A stretch of DNA of 44,716 bases, from positions 1 to 44,716 of the IMG/VR virus record IMGVR_UViG_3300027467_000178; one strand, 5' to 3'. The notes beneath the pieces are model-generated. The model searched no databases. It was not told where the DNA came from and saw only the letters and a program-made list of their open reading frames with translations. Each line of letters opens with the position of its first letter. The stretch's first letter is position 1. The position numbers were made by a program, and so were the translations under genes. The stretch is from a virus. Below, piece after piece: positions 23,131 through 32,518 of this stretch.

Positions 23131-24264
23131 ATGCTCAAAATGTCTTTATCTATTAATCCTCTTGCTCAATTGGTATCAAACATATCGCAGAGCGTTTCAC
23201 AGGCTTCAAACGAAGCTGGCTCTGCAATGACTAGTTCTTTTTCTGAGCTATCGAAAATTGATTTAAACAGTAAAATTTCTTCCTTGTCGGGAGAAATTGG
23301 GTCAGGACTTAACGGGCTAACAGGAAATATTAAAAGTTTAGCAGGAAGTGCTTCCGGATCACTAGGTGGTATTTCTGGTTTAGGAAACATTTCGTCTGAA
23401 GTCCAGAGTAAGGTTGGAGGAGCAATTAATTCTTTGCAATCTGTAGCAGGTTCGACTAGTAACATAGCAGCAGACATCTCCGGGGGGTTAAACAAATTAG
23501 CTGGAGGTTCTGTTGGCGGCGGCCTAATGGCATTAGCAACAGGAATTAGTAAGACAGCTGGAATGCTCAACAATATACTTAGTCTAAAGCGAGGAGCAAA
23601 CATTCCATCGGGAGCAGATGCATTTGTTAAACAAGGCACGGCTATAAAATTAAACACAAATCCTGGAAATGATTGGCGTGTAAGAATTAATTGCCAATGG
23701 AATACTTTTAATAGTCCGATGTTTGAACTTTTAAAAAATACAGGAGGAGTTGTTTGGCCTTATAATCCAAATATAACTGTATCAACAAAGGCAGAATACA
23801 ATTCTCAAAGTATGATTCACAGTAACTACCAAGTACACTCTTACAAAAATAGTGTTGTGGATGATATTCAGATTAGTGGAGATTTTACCTGCGAAACAGA
23901 ATCTGATGCAGCATATTGGATTGCAGCAACTACATTCTTTAAAACAGCAACTAAAATGTTCTTTGGTCAAGGAGCATACGCAGGAAATCCACCGTTGGTA
24001 TGTAATTTATCTGGTTACGGTGCTAGTGTTTTTGATAACATTCCTGTAATTGTAAAATCTTTTTCGGTAGACTTAAAAGACGATGTAAACTACATTCACT
24101 GCGACAAGTGGAAAACAAATACGTGGGTTCCTGTTGTTAGCACTATAACAGTAACCGTTGCTCCTATATACAGCAGACAGCGTCTACGTCAATTCAGTTT
24201 ACAAGATTACGCCAGTGGCGGAATGTCTATGAAGGCCAGTGGCGGTGGTGTAGGATATCTATAA
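23131..24264 (+). CDS. Baseplate tail-tube cap/initiator protein (gp48/gp54-like)
   Basis: In this 377-residue protein the first 160 residues are Ser/Gly/Ala-rich and low in complexity. The C-terminal 200 hold the conserved part (V-V-W-P-Y-N-P-N-I-T-V-S, then H-S-N-Y-Q-V-H-S-Y-K-N-S, then I-S-G-D-F-T and A-A-Y-W-I-A-A-T-T-F-F-K-T), as in baseplate-tube junction proteins of T4-like phages. It should cap the baseplate and start tube assembly. Whether it equals gp48 or gp54 cannot be settled by eye. ATG 23131 has AAGGAA only 2-3 bases away. ATG 23140 (M-S-L-S-I-N) is spaced wider and could be the true start. Confidence 0.75.
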   Translation: MLKMSLSINPLAQLVSNISQSVSQASNEAGSAMTSSFSELSKIDLNSKISSLSGEIGSGLNGLTGNIKSLAGSASGSLGGISGLGNISSEVQSKVGGAINSLQSVAGSTSNIAADISGGLNKLAGGSVGGGLMALATGISKTAGMLNNILSLKRGANIPSGADAFVKQGTAIKLNTNPGNDWRVRINCQWNTFNSPMFELLKNTGGVVWPYNPNITVSTKAEYNSQSMIHSNYQVHSYKNSVVDDIQISGDFTCETESDAAYWIAATTFFKTATKMFFGQGAYAGNPPLVCNLSGYGASVFDNIPVIVKSFSVDLKDDVNYIHCDKWKTNTWVPVVSTITVTVAPIYSRQRLRQFSLQDYASGGMSMKASGGGVGYL

Positions 24265-24265
24265 T

Positions 24266-24565
24266 ATGGCAAAATATTCTAAAACAAGTCCTTGGTTAAC
24301 TACTCCTCAGAATTCTTTATATATGGAATTGCTGAACATTCGACCTGTTCCAGCAGAAGCAGATGATTTTCGTTATATTATAGAAAATCAATATAAACAC
24401 AGACCTGATTTGTTAGCATACGATGTATACGGCGATGCTAAGTTATGGTGGGTTTTCGTTCAAAGAAATATGAGCGTGTTAAAAGATCCAATTTACGATT
24501 TTACTCCTGGAACAACAATCTATCTTCCTAAAAAAACTAACTTAGAAAAATTCTTAGGAGTCTAA
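24266..24565 (+). CDS. 53: Baseplate wedge subunit (gp53)
   Basis: This 99-residue protein matches the short gp53 family: Y-I-I-E-N-Q-Y-K-H-R-P-D-L-L-A-Y-D-V-Y-G-D-A-K-L-W-W-V-F (about 43-70), followed by I-Y-D-F-T-P-G-T-T-I-Y-L-P. The last part resembles a LysM-like fold. It belongs to the baseplate wedge and links wedge to hub. T4 gp53 is about twice as long, so this is the minimal form. One base separates it from the previous gene and two from the next. Confidence 0.88.
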   Translation: MAKYSKTSPWLTTPQNSLYMELLNIRPVPAEADDFRYIIENQYKHRPDLLAYDVYGDAKLWWVFVQRNMSVLKDPIYDFTPGTTIYLPKKTNLEKFLGV

Positions 24566-24567
24566 AT

Positions 24568-27009
24568 ATGGCATCTATTTTAGATTATCTTGGAAAAGCA
24601 TTAGAAGTAAAAAAGCCCGACGGTACTCCTATTATTCCTAACCCTGTAAATTCTACTATTAACATAGGGTCAGTATCTAATATTACAAATTTAGTTGCAG
24701 GCGGTGCAACAAACTTTTTAAGAAACGGGCAATCATCAATACTTCCTGATACAAAAACTACAGCGGGTAGTGCAGTTCCTAATTTGCCAAATGTTAAACC
24801 AAACCCAATGGAACAATTTGCTTCTGTTAATGTGTTATGGACATTGGCTTGTTTAACTCCTGCACAATTTAATAACCCGTCGTCATATAGAAATTCACCA
24901 GCCGATTTAAAAAACATTGTATTTTCTTCAGCTGGAAGATTTGATGAACAACGTGTAAAAACATTTTATGGTACACCTGAATATTATGTTAATAATTTTC
25001 AAATGAAATGTATTATTGGTTCAACTGAAAAAACAGGAAACAGTAATGCTATTAAATTTGAATTTGACATCTACGAACCCTACAGTATGGGATTACTTTT
25101 ACAAAGTATGCAGGTTGCCGCAGTAAACTCTGGCTATGCAAATTATCTAGACAATACTCCATATTTGTTAAAAATGGACATTCAAGGTTTTGACGAATTA
25201 GGAGTTTCAATCAAAGCTGTTAAATCGAAATATTTTACACTAAAATTGGTTTCTATGAAATTTAGTGTAAACGAGGGAGGAAGCAGCTATAAAGTAGAAG
25301 GTATTCCATACAACCATCAAGGTTTTTCAGACGCAATGAATACAACTTTCAAAGATATAAAAATCTTTGGAAAACAAAATGGTGTAGGTAATGTAGTTGA
25401 AGTACTAAGCACAGGAGATAAAAGTCTTGCAGCAGTATTAAATGATAATGAATATAGATTAAAAAAAGAACAGCAGATTAAGGAACAAGACGAATACCAT
25501 ATTGAGTTCCCTATACTTGCCAGCGACCTGTATTCGACCGCAGGCAATCCTCCTAAGACAAATCGAGCAACAGTTAATCCTGCAATGACTGAACAGCAAA
25601 GGATGTTAGCAGAACAAACAGCAGACTTTGAAGAAGCAGATAGTAAACCAGTTAATCCTATTGGGCTTGCTAGCTTAGGATTTGATCAAACTAGAGGCGG
25701 TAATCATATTTTTAAACGTGCTCAAGATCAGTATGATCCAAAGACTGGTGTTGTTAAACGAGATAATATGACCATTGATCCTAAGTTGAGAGCATTTCAT
25801 TTTTCACAGGATCAAACTTTAACTTCAATTATAAATCAAATTGTGCTTAGTTCTAATTATGCATCAGATGCAATATCAAAAGCTAATCTAACCCCAGAAG
25901 GTTATATTAAATGGTTTAAACTAGATGTACAAATGAAATTGTTAAACTATGACGATTTAATTGGAGATTATGCAAAAAAAATAACATATAGAGTTGTTCC
26001 TTATTTCGTGCATCAATCTATATTTGCAAATCCGTCAGCAGCACCTGTTGGTTATGCTGAACTACAAAAGAGTGTATGTAAACATTATCAATATATCTAC
26101 ACAGGTCAGAACGTTGATATATTAAAATTTGACATAAACATTAACAATTTATTTTTTACAGGGGCAAATCCTTCTCCTGAAAGCAAGGCTGCAACAACAG
26201 CCAACCAAGACCAACAAGGGCCTGCTGAAAGAACTAACAGTTCTACAAAAAGCGGGCAAGGTCAAGATGCCAGCGCACAGGCAGCTCCAATGGGCAGAGC
26301 TAGGAAAAAAAGAGATCCTAAATTACTTGAAGGACTTAAAGGTGGTGCAGGATCTAAATCAACTGAACAGAATGTTGCTGAAAACTTTCAATATGCTTTC
26401 CTTTCTGGAAATAGTGCAGACTTAGTTACTGTTGATTTGGAAATCCTTGGCGATCCGTATTGGTTGGTTGACAGCGGTATGGGAGGATATTTTTCCGGAG
26501 CTCCCAGCGAAACTTCTCAGATTACAAACGATGGTACAATGAACTACGAAAGTGGAAACGTCTATGTATATCTAACATTTAGAACACCGTCTGATGTAAA
26601 TGAAACCACAGGCTTATACGATTTTTCAATTGCAGGAAAAGAAAGTCCGTTCGGTGGTATATATCGTGTTAATATGGTAGAAAATTACTTTTCAGATGGA
26701 TTTTGGAAACAGAAATTAAAATGTTTAAGAATGCCAGGACCACAGGGACCTGAGATTAATTCTGTAACAGGTGATACACCTGGACCAATTTCTAGAACAG
26801 ATAACCAAGCTACTGAGATTAGTGATGCTGAGCCTAAAGATACATCAGTTGTTGACGATGCTGCATCATCGTCAAATTCAACAACAGATACAGCAACCGC
26901 TAATGGAAATACTGGACAATCTGGGCAAACTACACAAACCGTGACAACATCTAACAAAACAAAACCTGTTGCTGGTTACAGATATTATAGAGACCTAGGA
27001 CAACAATAA
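24568..27009 (+). CDS. Large baseplate hub/structural protein (gp27-equivalent position)
   Basis: This 813-residue protein shows a conserved block at about 88-255 (V-N-V-L-W-T-L-A-C-L-T-P, then F-D-I-Y-E-P-Y-S-M-G-L-L-L-Q). A second lies near the C-terminus (about 620-730: V-D-L-E-I-L-G-D-P-Y-W-L, then L-T-F-R-T-P-S-D-V-N and F-K-like G-I-Y-R-V-N-M-V-E-N-Y-F). A Gln/Ala/Lys-rich linker lies between (about 545-595), and a Ser/Thr/Gln tail of about 80 residues ends the protein. From memory, similar large proteins stand next to gp5 in aquatic T4-like phages. The position between gp53 and gp5 suggests the hub scaffold role of gp27, but it is twice as large. Its stop overlaps the gp5 start by one base. 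Confidence 0.65.
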   Translation: MASILDYLGKALEVKKPDGTPIIPNPVNSTINIGSVSNITNLVAGGATNFLRNGQSSILPDTKTTAGSAVPNLPNVKPNPMEQFASVNVLWTLACLTPAQFNNPSSYRNSPADLKNIVFSSAGRFDEQRVKTFYGTPEYYVNNFQMKCIIGSTEKTGNSNAIKFEFDIYEPYSMGLLLQSMQVAAVNSGYANYLDNTPYLLKMDIQGFDELGVSIKAVKSKYFTLKLVSMKFSVNEGGSSYKVEGIPYNHQGFSDAMNTTFKDIKIFGKQNGVGNVVEVLSTGDKSLAAVLNDNEYRLKKEQQIKEQDEYHIEFPILASDLYSTAGNPPKTNRATVNPAMTEQQRMLAEQTADFEEADSKPVNPIGLASLGFDQTRGGNHIFKRAQDQYDPKTGVVKRDNMTIDPKLRAFHFSQDQTLTSIINQIVLSSNYASDAISKANLTPEGYIKWFKLDVQMKLLNYDDLIGDYAKKITYRVVPYFVHQSIFANPSAAPVGYAELQKSVCKHYQYIYTGQNVDILKFDININNLFFTGANPSPESKAATTANQDQQGPAERTNSSTKSGQGQDASAQAAPMGRARKKRDPKLLEGLKGGAGSKSTEQNVAENFQYAFLSGNSADLVTVDLEILGDPYWLVDSGMGGYFSGAPSETSQITNDGTMNYESGNVYVYLTFRTPSDVNETTGLYDFSIAGKESPFGGIYRVNMVENYFSDGFWKQKLKCLRMPGPQGPEINSVTGDTPGPISRTDNQATEISDAEPKDTSVVDDAASSSNSTTDTATANGNTGQSGQTTQTVTTSNKTKPVAGYRYYRDLGQQ

Positions 27010-28619
27010 TGGCAGAATTACAAAGACCCTCAGCAGAAAATGAAGGACGTTCCGGTACTCTTGGTAACGGAATATATCTTGCGAGGGTTATTAGTCATTT
27101 AGATCCTACGTTTATGGGATCTTTAGAAGTTAATTTATTAAAAGACCAAGCAAATACCTCCGGCGAAGATGCCGAAACGTATATTGTAAAATATGCTCCG
27201 CCGTTCTTTGGCCATACACCTTTTGAGTTTATGGGTAAGAATGATGGCGCCAGTTCAACAATTGACGGATATAACGACACACAAAAATCTTATGGTATGT
27301 GGTTTGTGCCTCCAGACATTGGTGTTAACGTTTTAGTATTATTTTTAAACGGAGATCCTGCTCAAGGATTTTGGTTTGCCTGCGCACCTGGTAGATACAT
27401 TAATAATATGGTTCCAGCTATTGCTGGATCAACTGAAAATTCTTTAGATGCTACAGATAAAGCACGATACGGTCCAATGAAATCCTTAGATGGTAAACCG
27501 TTGCCGTTGCCAGTTGCAGAAATTAACAAACGTCTAAATGCAGATAAAGACCAAGAAATTAATCCGGAAAAAATTAAAAAAGTTGTACATCCTATTGCCG
27601 ATAGATTCTTAGAACAAGGTTTATTAGAAGACGATGTTAGAGGAGTTGTTAATTCGTCTCCACGAAGAGAAGCACCATCTATGGTATTTGGTATTTCAAC
27701 ACCAGGACCAGTTGATAGACGAACTAATGCTAAGAAAGCAAAAGTAGGAAAATCAGATAGTCAGTCGGACCCTGTACCAGTCAGTCGTTTAGGCGGAACA
27801 CAAATTGTAATGGATGATGGAGATGATAGATATCATCGAGCAACAGCAGCAGCAGATGGTCCTGTAAAATATATTGACTTATTAAACGACAAAGAAAAAT
27901 ATGAACCGGAAGTTCCTTACGGAGAATATTTTAGAATTAGGACCAGAACTGGTCACCAGTTGTTAATGCATAATTCTGAAGATATCATTTATATTGCTAA
28001 TGCAAGAGGAACAGCTTGGATTGAAATGACCAGTAATGGTAAAATTGATATCTATGCCCAAGACAGCATCAGCATTCATACACAAAATGATTTAAATCTA
28101 CGTGCTGATAGAGATATCAATTTTGAGTGTGGCCGCAATATGAACTTTAGAACAGAGACAGGAAAGTGGCACGCTGAAATAGGCTCAGATATGGAGTTTT
28201 TAATTAATAAGGATGCAAAACTGACCGTAGGATCTAATCTAGATATTCTTATTGGTGCTGCAACAAAATTTTCTACAAACACTAACTTTGATATTGCTGC
28301 CGGTGGTGAACTTAGAGTTAGTTCTACCGGAGATTTAAGCATAGGTTCTGGAGCACAAATTATAGAAACGGCTCCAACAATCCACTTAAACGATACAACT
28401 AATGCAACACCTGCAGAAGTTGCAGATTTTGTTAAACCATACGACCTAAGAGATAACCCTGCAACAAGTACAACATCTAGTTGGGAAACTAAAAAGTATC
28501 AAGCTGGGGTTGTTCAGAGCTTTATGAAACGCATACCGATGCACGAACCTTGGGCCTTGCACGAGAATCAAGCACCAGAACAATTGACTCCAGATAAAAC
28601 AGATAGGGATGCAGACTAA
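27009..28619 (+). CDS. 5: Baseplate central spike protein (gp5), apparently without lysozyme domain
   Basis: In this 536-residue protein residues about 15-130 form the N-terminal OB-like domain (G-I-Y-L-A-R-V-I-S-H-L-D-P ... Y-G-M-W-F-V-P-P-D-I-G-V-N-V-L-V-L-F). A Lys/Asp/Pro-rich linker runs from about 140 to 300. From about 308 a VgrG/gp5-type triple-stranded beta-helix begins (R-T-R-T-G-H-Q-L-L-M-H-N), with repeats of the D-I-N-F/D-L-N-L-R-A-D kind up to about 470. This is the cell-puncturing spike. T4 gp5 carries a lysozyme domain between OB domain and helix; I see no lysozyme motif in the linker. Wall digestion must come from another protein. Confidence 0.9.
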   Translation: MAELQRPSAENEGRSGTLGNGIYLARVISHLDPTFMGSLEVNLLKDQANTSGEDAETYIVKYAPPFFGHTPFEFMGKNDGASSTIDGYNDTQKSYGMWFVPPDIGVNVLVLFLNGDPAQGFWFACAPGRYINNMVPAIAGSTENSLDATDKARYGPMKSLDGKPLPLPVAEINKRLNADKDQEINPEKIKKVVHPIADRFLEQGLLEDDVRGVVNSSPRREAPSMVFGISTPGPVDRRTNAKKAKVGKSDSQSDPVPVSRLGGTQIVMDDGDDRYHRATAAADGPVKYIDLLNDKEKYEPEVPYGEYFRIRTRTGHQLLMHNSEDIIYIANARGTAWIEMTSNGKIDIYAQDSISIHTQNDLNLRADRDINFECGRNMNFRTETGKWHAEIGSDMEFLINKDAKLTVGSNLDILIGAATKFSTNTNFDIAAGGELRVSSTGDLSIGSGAQIIETAPTIHLNDTTNATPAEVADFVKPYDLRDNPATSTTSSWETKKYQAGVVQSFMKRIPMHEPWALHENQAPEQLTPDKTDRDAD

Positions 28620-28621
28620 TT

Positions 28622-29059
28622 ATGGGAACAAAAATTTATAATCAAAAAACAGTTGCAACATCAAATGCACAAGTTACTACTAATTACGGAACTTTTACCT
28701 ATAGGGGATTTAGTTCTTCAAACGGAGCAAAAAATTATAAACTTTATGACATTGATCTAGTTAAACAAGATCTAATAAATCATTTTTATATCCGCAAAGG
28801 AGAAAAATTAGAAAACCCAGAGTTTGGTACAGTCATCTGGGATATGTTATTTGAGCAGTTCACTGAAGAAGTTAAAAAAATTATTGCAAAAGACGTCGAA
28901 GATATTATCAATTACGATCCTAGAATAGCAGTTAATGAGATTCAAATCGATACTACAGATCAAGGAATAAGAATTCAAGCAGATATCGTTTACGTTCCAT
29001 TTAATATTAGTGAGCGTATGACGTTTAATTTTGATAAAAACAATTCTATCATAGTATAA
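28622..29059 (+). CDS. 25: Baseplate wedge subunit (gp25)
   Basis: In this 145-residue protein the gp25-like fold is shown by D-L-V-K-Q-D-L-I-N-H-F-Y-I-R-K-G-E-K-L, then N-P-E-F-G-T-V-I-W-D-M-L-F-E-Q and I-I-N-Y-D-P-R-I. The E-K-L ... N-P-E-F-G core is the region that nucleates sheath and wedge contacts in contractile systems. Length is near T4 gp25 (132). Two bases separate it from gp5. It is followed by a late-type box (29080-29087) before gp6. Confidence 0.95.
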   Translation: MGTKIYNQKTVATSNAQVTTNYGTFTYRGFSSSNGAKNYKLYDIDLVKQDLINHFYIRKGEKLENPEFGTVIWDMLFEQFTEEVKKIIAKDVEDIINYDPRIAVNEIQIDTTDQGIRIQADIVYVPFNISERMTFNFDKNNSIIV

Positions 29060-29079
29060 AATACCCACATAATTTTTAT

Positions 29080-29087
29080 GGTAAATA
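29080..29087 (+). promoter_or_regulatory. Late-promoter-like GGTAAATA before gp6
   Basis: GGTAAATA on the plus strand, 18 bases before the gp6 ATG, with AGGA in between. It has the same octamer as 2304-2311. The gap of 46 bases is unusually long for this operon, which supports a real secondary promoter. Confidence 0.4.
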
Positions 29088-29105
29088 TTGGTATAGGGAT
29101 AGGAA

Positions 29106-32100
29106 ATGACTACTACAAGCAGACAAAATAATTTAATTCTAAACCAAGACTGGACTAGAATATATCAGACATTTAAAAATGCGGATTTCAAATCTTACGA
29201 CTTTGAAAATCTACGCCGCGTTATCATCACGTATCTGCGTGAAAACTACCCAGAAGATTTTAACGATTATATCGAATCTAGCGAATATATGGCGCTTATT
29301 GACGCTATTGCATTCTTAGGTCAAAGCCTATCCTTCCGCATTGATCTTGCTAGCCGTGAGAATTTTATTGAACTTGCGGAAACAAAAGAAAGCGTGTTAA
29401 GGATTGCTCGTATGCTTTCCTATAACGCTAAAAGAAATATAGCTGCTAGCGGTCTGTTAAAATTTACATCAGTGACTACTACAGATAGTATTGTTGACAG
29501 CAACGGAAAAAATCTTTCGCAACAGGTTATTTCTTGGAATGACCCAACAAACACTAACTGGTTAGAACAGTTTATTCTAGTTTTAAATTCTGCAATGGCA
29601 GATAACACAGAGTTTGGTCGAAGCCAAGGATCTGCTACAATTCAAGGAATTCCAACAGAACAGTATCGTTTTAGAACAACCACTGCTGACGTTCCTTTGT
29701 TTTCTTTTAGTAAATCTGTTGCTTCTAGAGGAATGCCTTTTGAGATAGTTTCTACAGCATTTGCTAACAGTGAAAATATCTACGAAGAACCACCAGTGCC
29801 GGGCAACCAGTTAGGTTTTGTTTATCGTAATGATAGCACTGGACCTGGTTCAGCAAATACTGGATTCTTTTTAATGTTTAAACAAGGCACTATGCAACTT
29901 GCTGATTTTAGCATAGATGCTCCTACTACTAATGAAAAAATTGCAGTTGATGCAAATAACATTAATAACAACGATGTTTGGTTATTTTCTTTAAATGCAG
30001 CCGGAGCCCAATTAGAAGAATGGACAAAAGTTTCAAGCCTTGTTGGAAATAATATTGCTTATAATAGTGTTAATCAGAACGTTAGAAATATCTATGCAGT
30101 CAACACAAAAGAAAATGATAACATTGATTTAGTGTTTGCTGACGGAGTCTATGGTAATTTGCCACAAGGCCCTTTTAGAGTTTATTATAGAACCAGCAAC
30201 GGATATAGATATACAATTTATCCAAACGATTTGCGAGGAATCAACATAAGCATTAATTATGTAAATGCTTCTGGCGTTGCTCATACTCTAACAATCGGGT
30301 TGGCACTACAGTCAACTATCACTAATTCTGCTGCTTCAGAAGATATCGATACAATTAGAACAAATGCTCCTGCTGTATATTATACACAGAATCGTATGAT
30401 TACCGCAGAAGATTATAATCTAGCACCGTTAACTAGTTCTCAAAATATTTTAAAAGTAAAATCTATTAATAGAACTTCTAGCGGAATATCTAGAAACTAC
30501 GATATCATCGATGCGTCTGGAAAATACAGTTCAGTTAATGTATTTGCTAATGACGGTTATATCTATAAAGAAGAAACAGAAGAAACTTTAACTTTTAAAT
30601 TTAATAATAGACTAGACATTATTAATTTTATAAGAGGTTACATCGAGCCTGTGTTTTCTAGTAACGAAGTATATAATTTTTATTTTACAAAATTTGATAA
30701 AATTTTATTCACAGACGATAAAACCGTTTGGGAAGCTGTCACCACAATAACACCAACTGGATACTTTAAAAATACAGTAGATTCATCTTTAACAAAAGTT
30801 GGTAGCTATTCTACTAACCTATTAAAATATTTTTATGTAGGATCTCTTATCAAGTTTGTACCAGAAGAAGGCAAAGCATTTAAAAACGGAGAAATGGTAG
30901 CAGCAGATCCTACAGATCCTTTACAGACTAATATGATATGGGCAGAGGCTGTTAAAATTACTGGAGATGGCACAAACACAGGAAGGGGTGCTTTGACTAA
31001 CGGATTGGGACCTATTGTATTAAACAAAACAGTTCCAACAGGAGCCATTGCTTCAAGAATTATTCCTAGATTTATAAACGATTTAAATGTTTCTTTAGAA
31101 AACGAAATAGTAAATCAAGCATATCAAAATTTAAATTTTGGCTTGAGATACGATGTTGAAACACTACAATGGTCGATTATAACATCATCTAATTTAAACT
31201 TAATTGATAATTTTACTCTAGGCAAATCTGGTGATATTTCAAACACCGGAGTCGACTCGTCATGGATTGTTGCTTTTGTAAAAGAGGCTGACAGCTATAC
31301 TGTTAGAGTAAGAAAGTTAAATTACATATTTGGAAGTTTACAACAAAATAGATTTTATTTTGATGCCAACGAAAAACGTTACAATGATCAAACAGGCAAT
31401 GTTGTCAAAGATACAGTTACAGTTTTAGGTATCAATACATCGAGTGATTTTATAACTGAATTAAAACAAGATGTTTCTTTTGAAATTAGTGATACTATAA
31501 AATTTGATGATGGATATGAAAGTACTTCAGAAATTAAATTATCATTCTATGATTCTAACAGTGATGGAATAATTGATAATCCTGAATCTTTTGAAACAAT
31601 TGTGGGCGACGATCAGTCTTTAAATTATTTGTTTTTTAAACAGTCTGTTGATCAGTACGGAACAGTTTACTACTCATTAATTGATAATTCAATTAACTCT
31701 GTGTTAGTTTTAGAAAAAGAATCAGTTGTTGATATTAACGATACTGCAACTTATCCAGACGGACAACTTATATATTTCTATGATGTTGACGAGGACGTGA
31801 TTAAACAAGTTAATAGAACAACAAATACATTAGATCTAGTTACATCCTACAAAGCAGTTTTAGGCCGTCGAAATTTAAAATTCCAGTATGTTCACAATGC
31901 TACAACTTATCGTAGAATTGATCCTTCATCGAGTAACATTATTGACACATATATGTTGGTAAGATCATATGACGAAGATTACAGAATGTATTTACAGGGC
32001 GGAATATCTACAGAACCAACTCCACCAGATACAGAAGTATTAAGAACTACGTTTGGCGGAACATTGTCTGCGATTAAATCTCTCAGCGACGAAATAGTTT

Positions 32101-32513
32101 ACCATTCAGCCAAATATAAAGTATTGTTTGGATCTAAAGCTGATCCAAAATTACAAGCAACATTTAAGGTAGTGAAAAACCCAAATAAAACTATTAACGA
32201 CAATGATTTAAAAGTGAGAGTAATAGGTGCAATTAACAATTTCTTTGATATTAACAATTGGGACTTTGGAGATAGATTTTATATGAGCGAATTGACAACT
32301 TATATTTTAAATTCCTGTGCTCCGGACCTAGCAAATATTGTTATTGTTCCAAAACAAACAAATCAGGTATTCGGAAGTCTTTTTGAGATTCAAAGTAGAT
32401 CGGACGAAATCTTAATTAGTGGTGCAACTGTTGATGATGTTGAAATAGTTTCGGCTATTACAGCAGCTGAATTGGGTGCAAGTATTACAACTATTGTTTC
32501 AACAACTTATTAA
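29106..32513 (+). CDS. 6: Baseplate wedge subunit (gp6)
   Basis: In this 1135-residue protein the conserved opening (N-L-I-L-N-Q-D-W-T-R-I-Y-Q-T-F-K-N-A-D-F, then Y-L-R-E-N-Y-P-E-D-F-N-D-Y-I-E-S-S-E-Y) and F-R-I-D-L-A-S-R-E-N-F (about 77-87) identify gp6, which forms the inner wedge ring of the baseplate. It is about 1.7 times longer than T4 gp6 (660), with extra beta-rich sequence in the middle (about 450-960). The C-terminus (about 1020-1135) again looks conserved (F-F-D-I-N-N-W-D-F-G-D-R-F-Y-M-S-E-L). It lies five bases before the giant wedge gene. Confidence 0.93.
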   Translation: MTTTSRQNNLILNQDWTRIYQTFKNADFKSYDFENLRRVIITYLRENYPEDFNDYIESSEYMALIDAIAFLGQSLSFRIDLASRENFIELAETKESVLRIARMLSYNAKRNIAASGLLKFTSVTTTDSIVDSNGKNLSQQVISWNDPTNTNWLEQFILVLNSAMADNTEFGRSQGSATIQGIPTEQYRFRTTTADVPLFSFSKSVASRGMPFEIVSTAFANSENIYEEPPVPGNQLGFVYRNDSTGPGSANTGFFLMFKQGTMQLADFSIDAPTTNEKIAVDANNINNNDVWLFSLNAAGAQLEEWTKVSSLVGNNIAYNSVNQNVRNIYAVNTKENDNIDLVFADGVYGNLPQGPFRVYYRTSNGYRYTIYPNDLRGINISINYVNASGVAHTLTIGLALQSTITNSAASEDIDTIRTNAPAVYYTQNRMITAEDYNLAPLTSSQNILKVKSINRTSSGISRNYDIIDASGKYSSVNVFANDGYIYKEETEETLTFKFNNRLDIINFIRGYIEPVFSSNEVYNFYFTKFDKILFTDDKTVWEAVTTITPTGYFKNTVDSSLTKVGSYSTNLLKYFYVGSLIKFVPEEGKAFKNGEMVAADPTDPLQTNMIWAEAVKITGDGTNTGRGALTNGLGPIVLNKTVPTGAIASRIIPRFINDLNVSLENEIVNQAYQNLNFGLRYDVETLQWSIITSSNLNLIDNFTLGKSGDISNTGVDSSWIVAFVKEADSYTVRVRKLNYIFGSLQQNRFYFDANEKRYNDQTGNVVKDTVTVLGINTSSDFITELKQDVSFEISDTIKFDDGYESTSEIKLSFYDSNSDGIIDNPESFETIVGDDQSLNYLFFKQSVDQYGTVYYSLIDNSINSVLVLEKESVVDINDTATYPDGQLIYFYDVDEDVIKQVNRTTNTLDLVTSYKAVLGRRNLKFQYVHNATTYRRIDPSSSNIIDTYMLVRSYDEDYRMYLQGGISTEPTPPDTEVLRTTFGGTLSAIKSLSDEIVYHSAKYKVLFGSKADPKLQATFKVVKNPNKTINDNDLKVRVIGAINNFFDINNWDFGDRFYMSELTTYILNSCAPDLANIVIVPKQTNQVFGSLFEIQSRSDEILISGATVDDVEIVSAITAAELGASITTIVSTTY

Positions 32514-32518
32514 TAATT

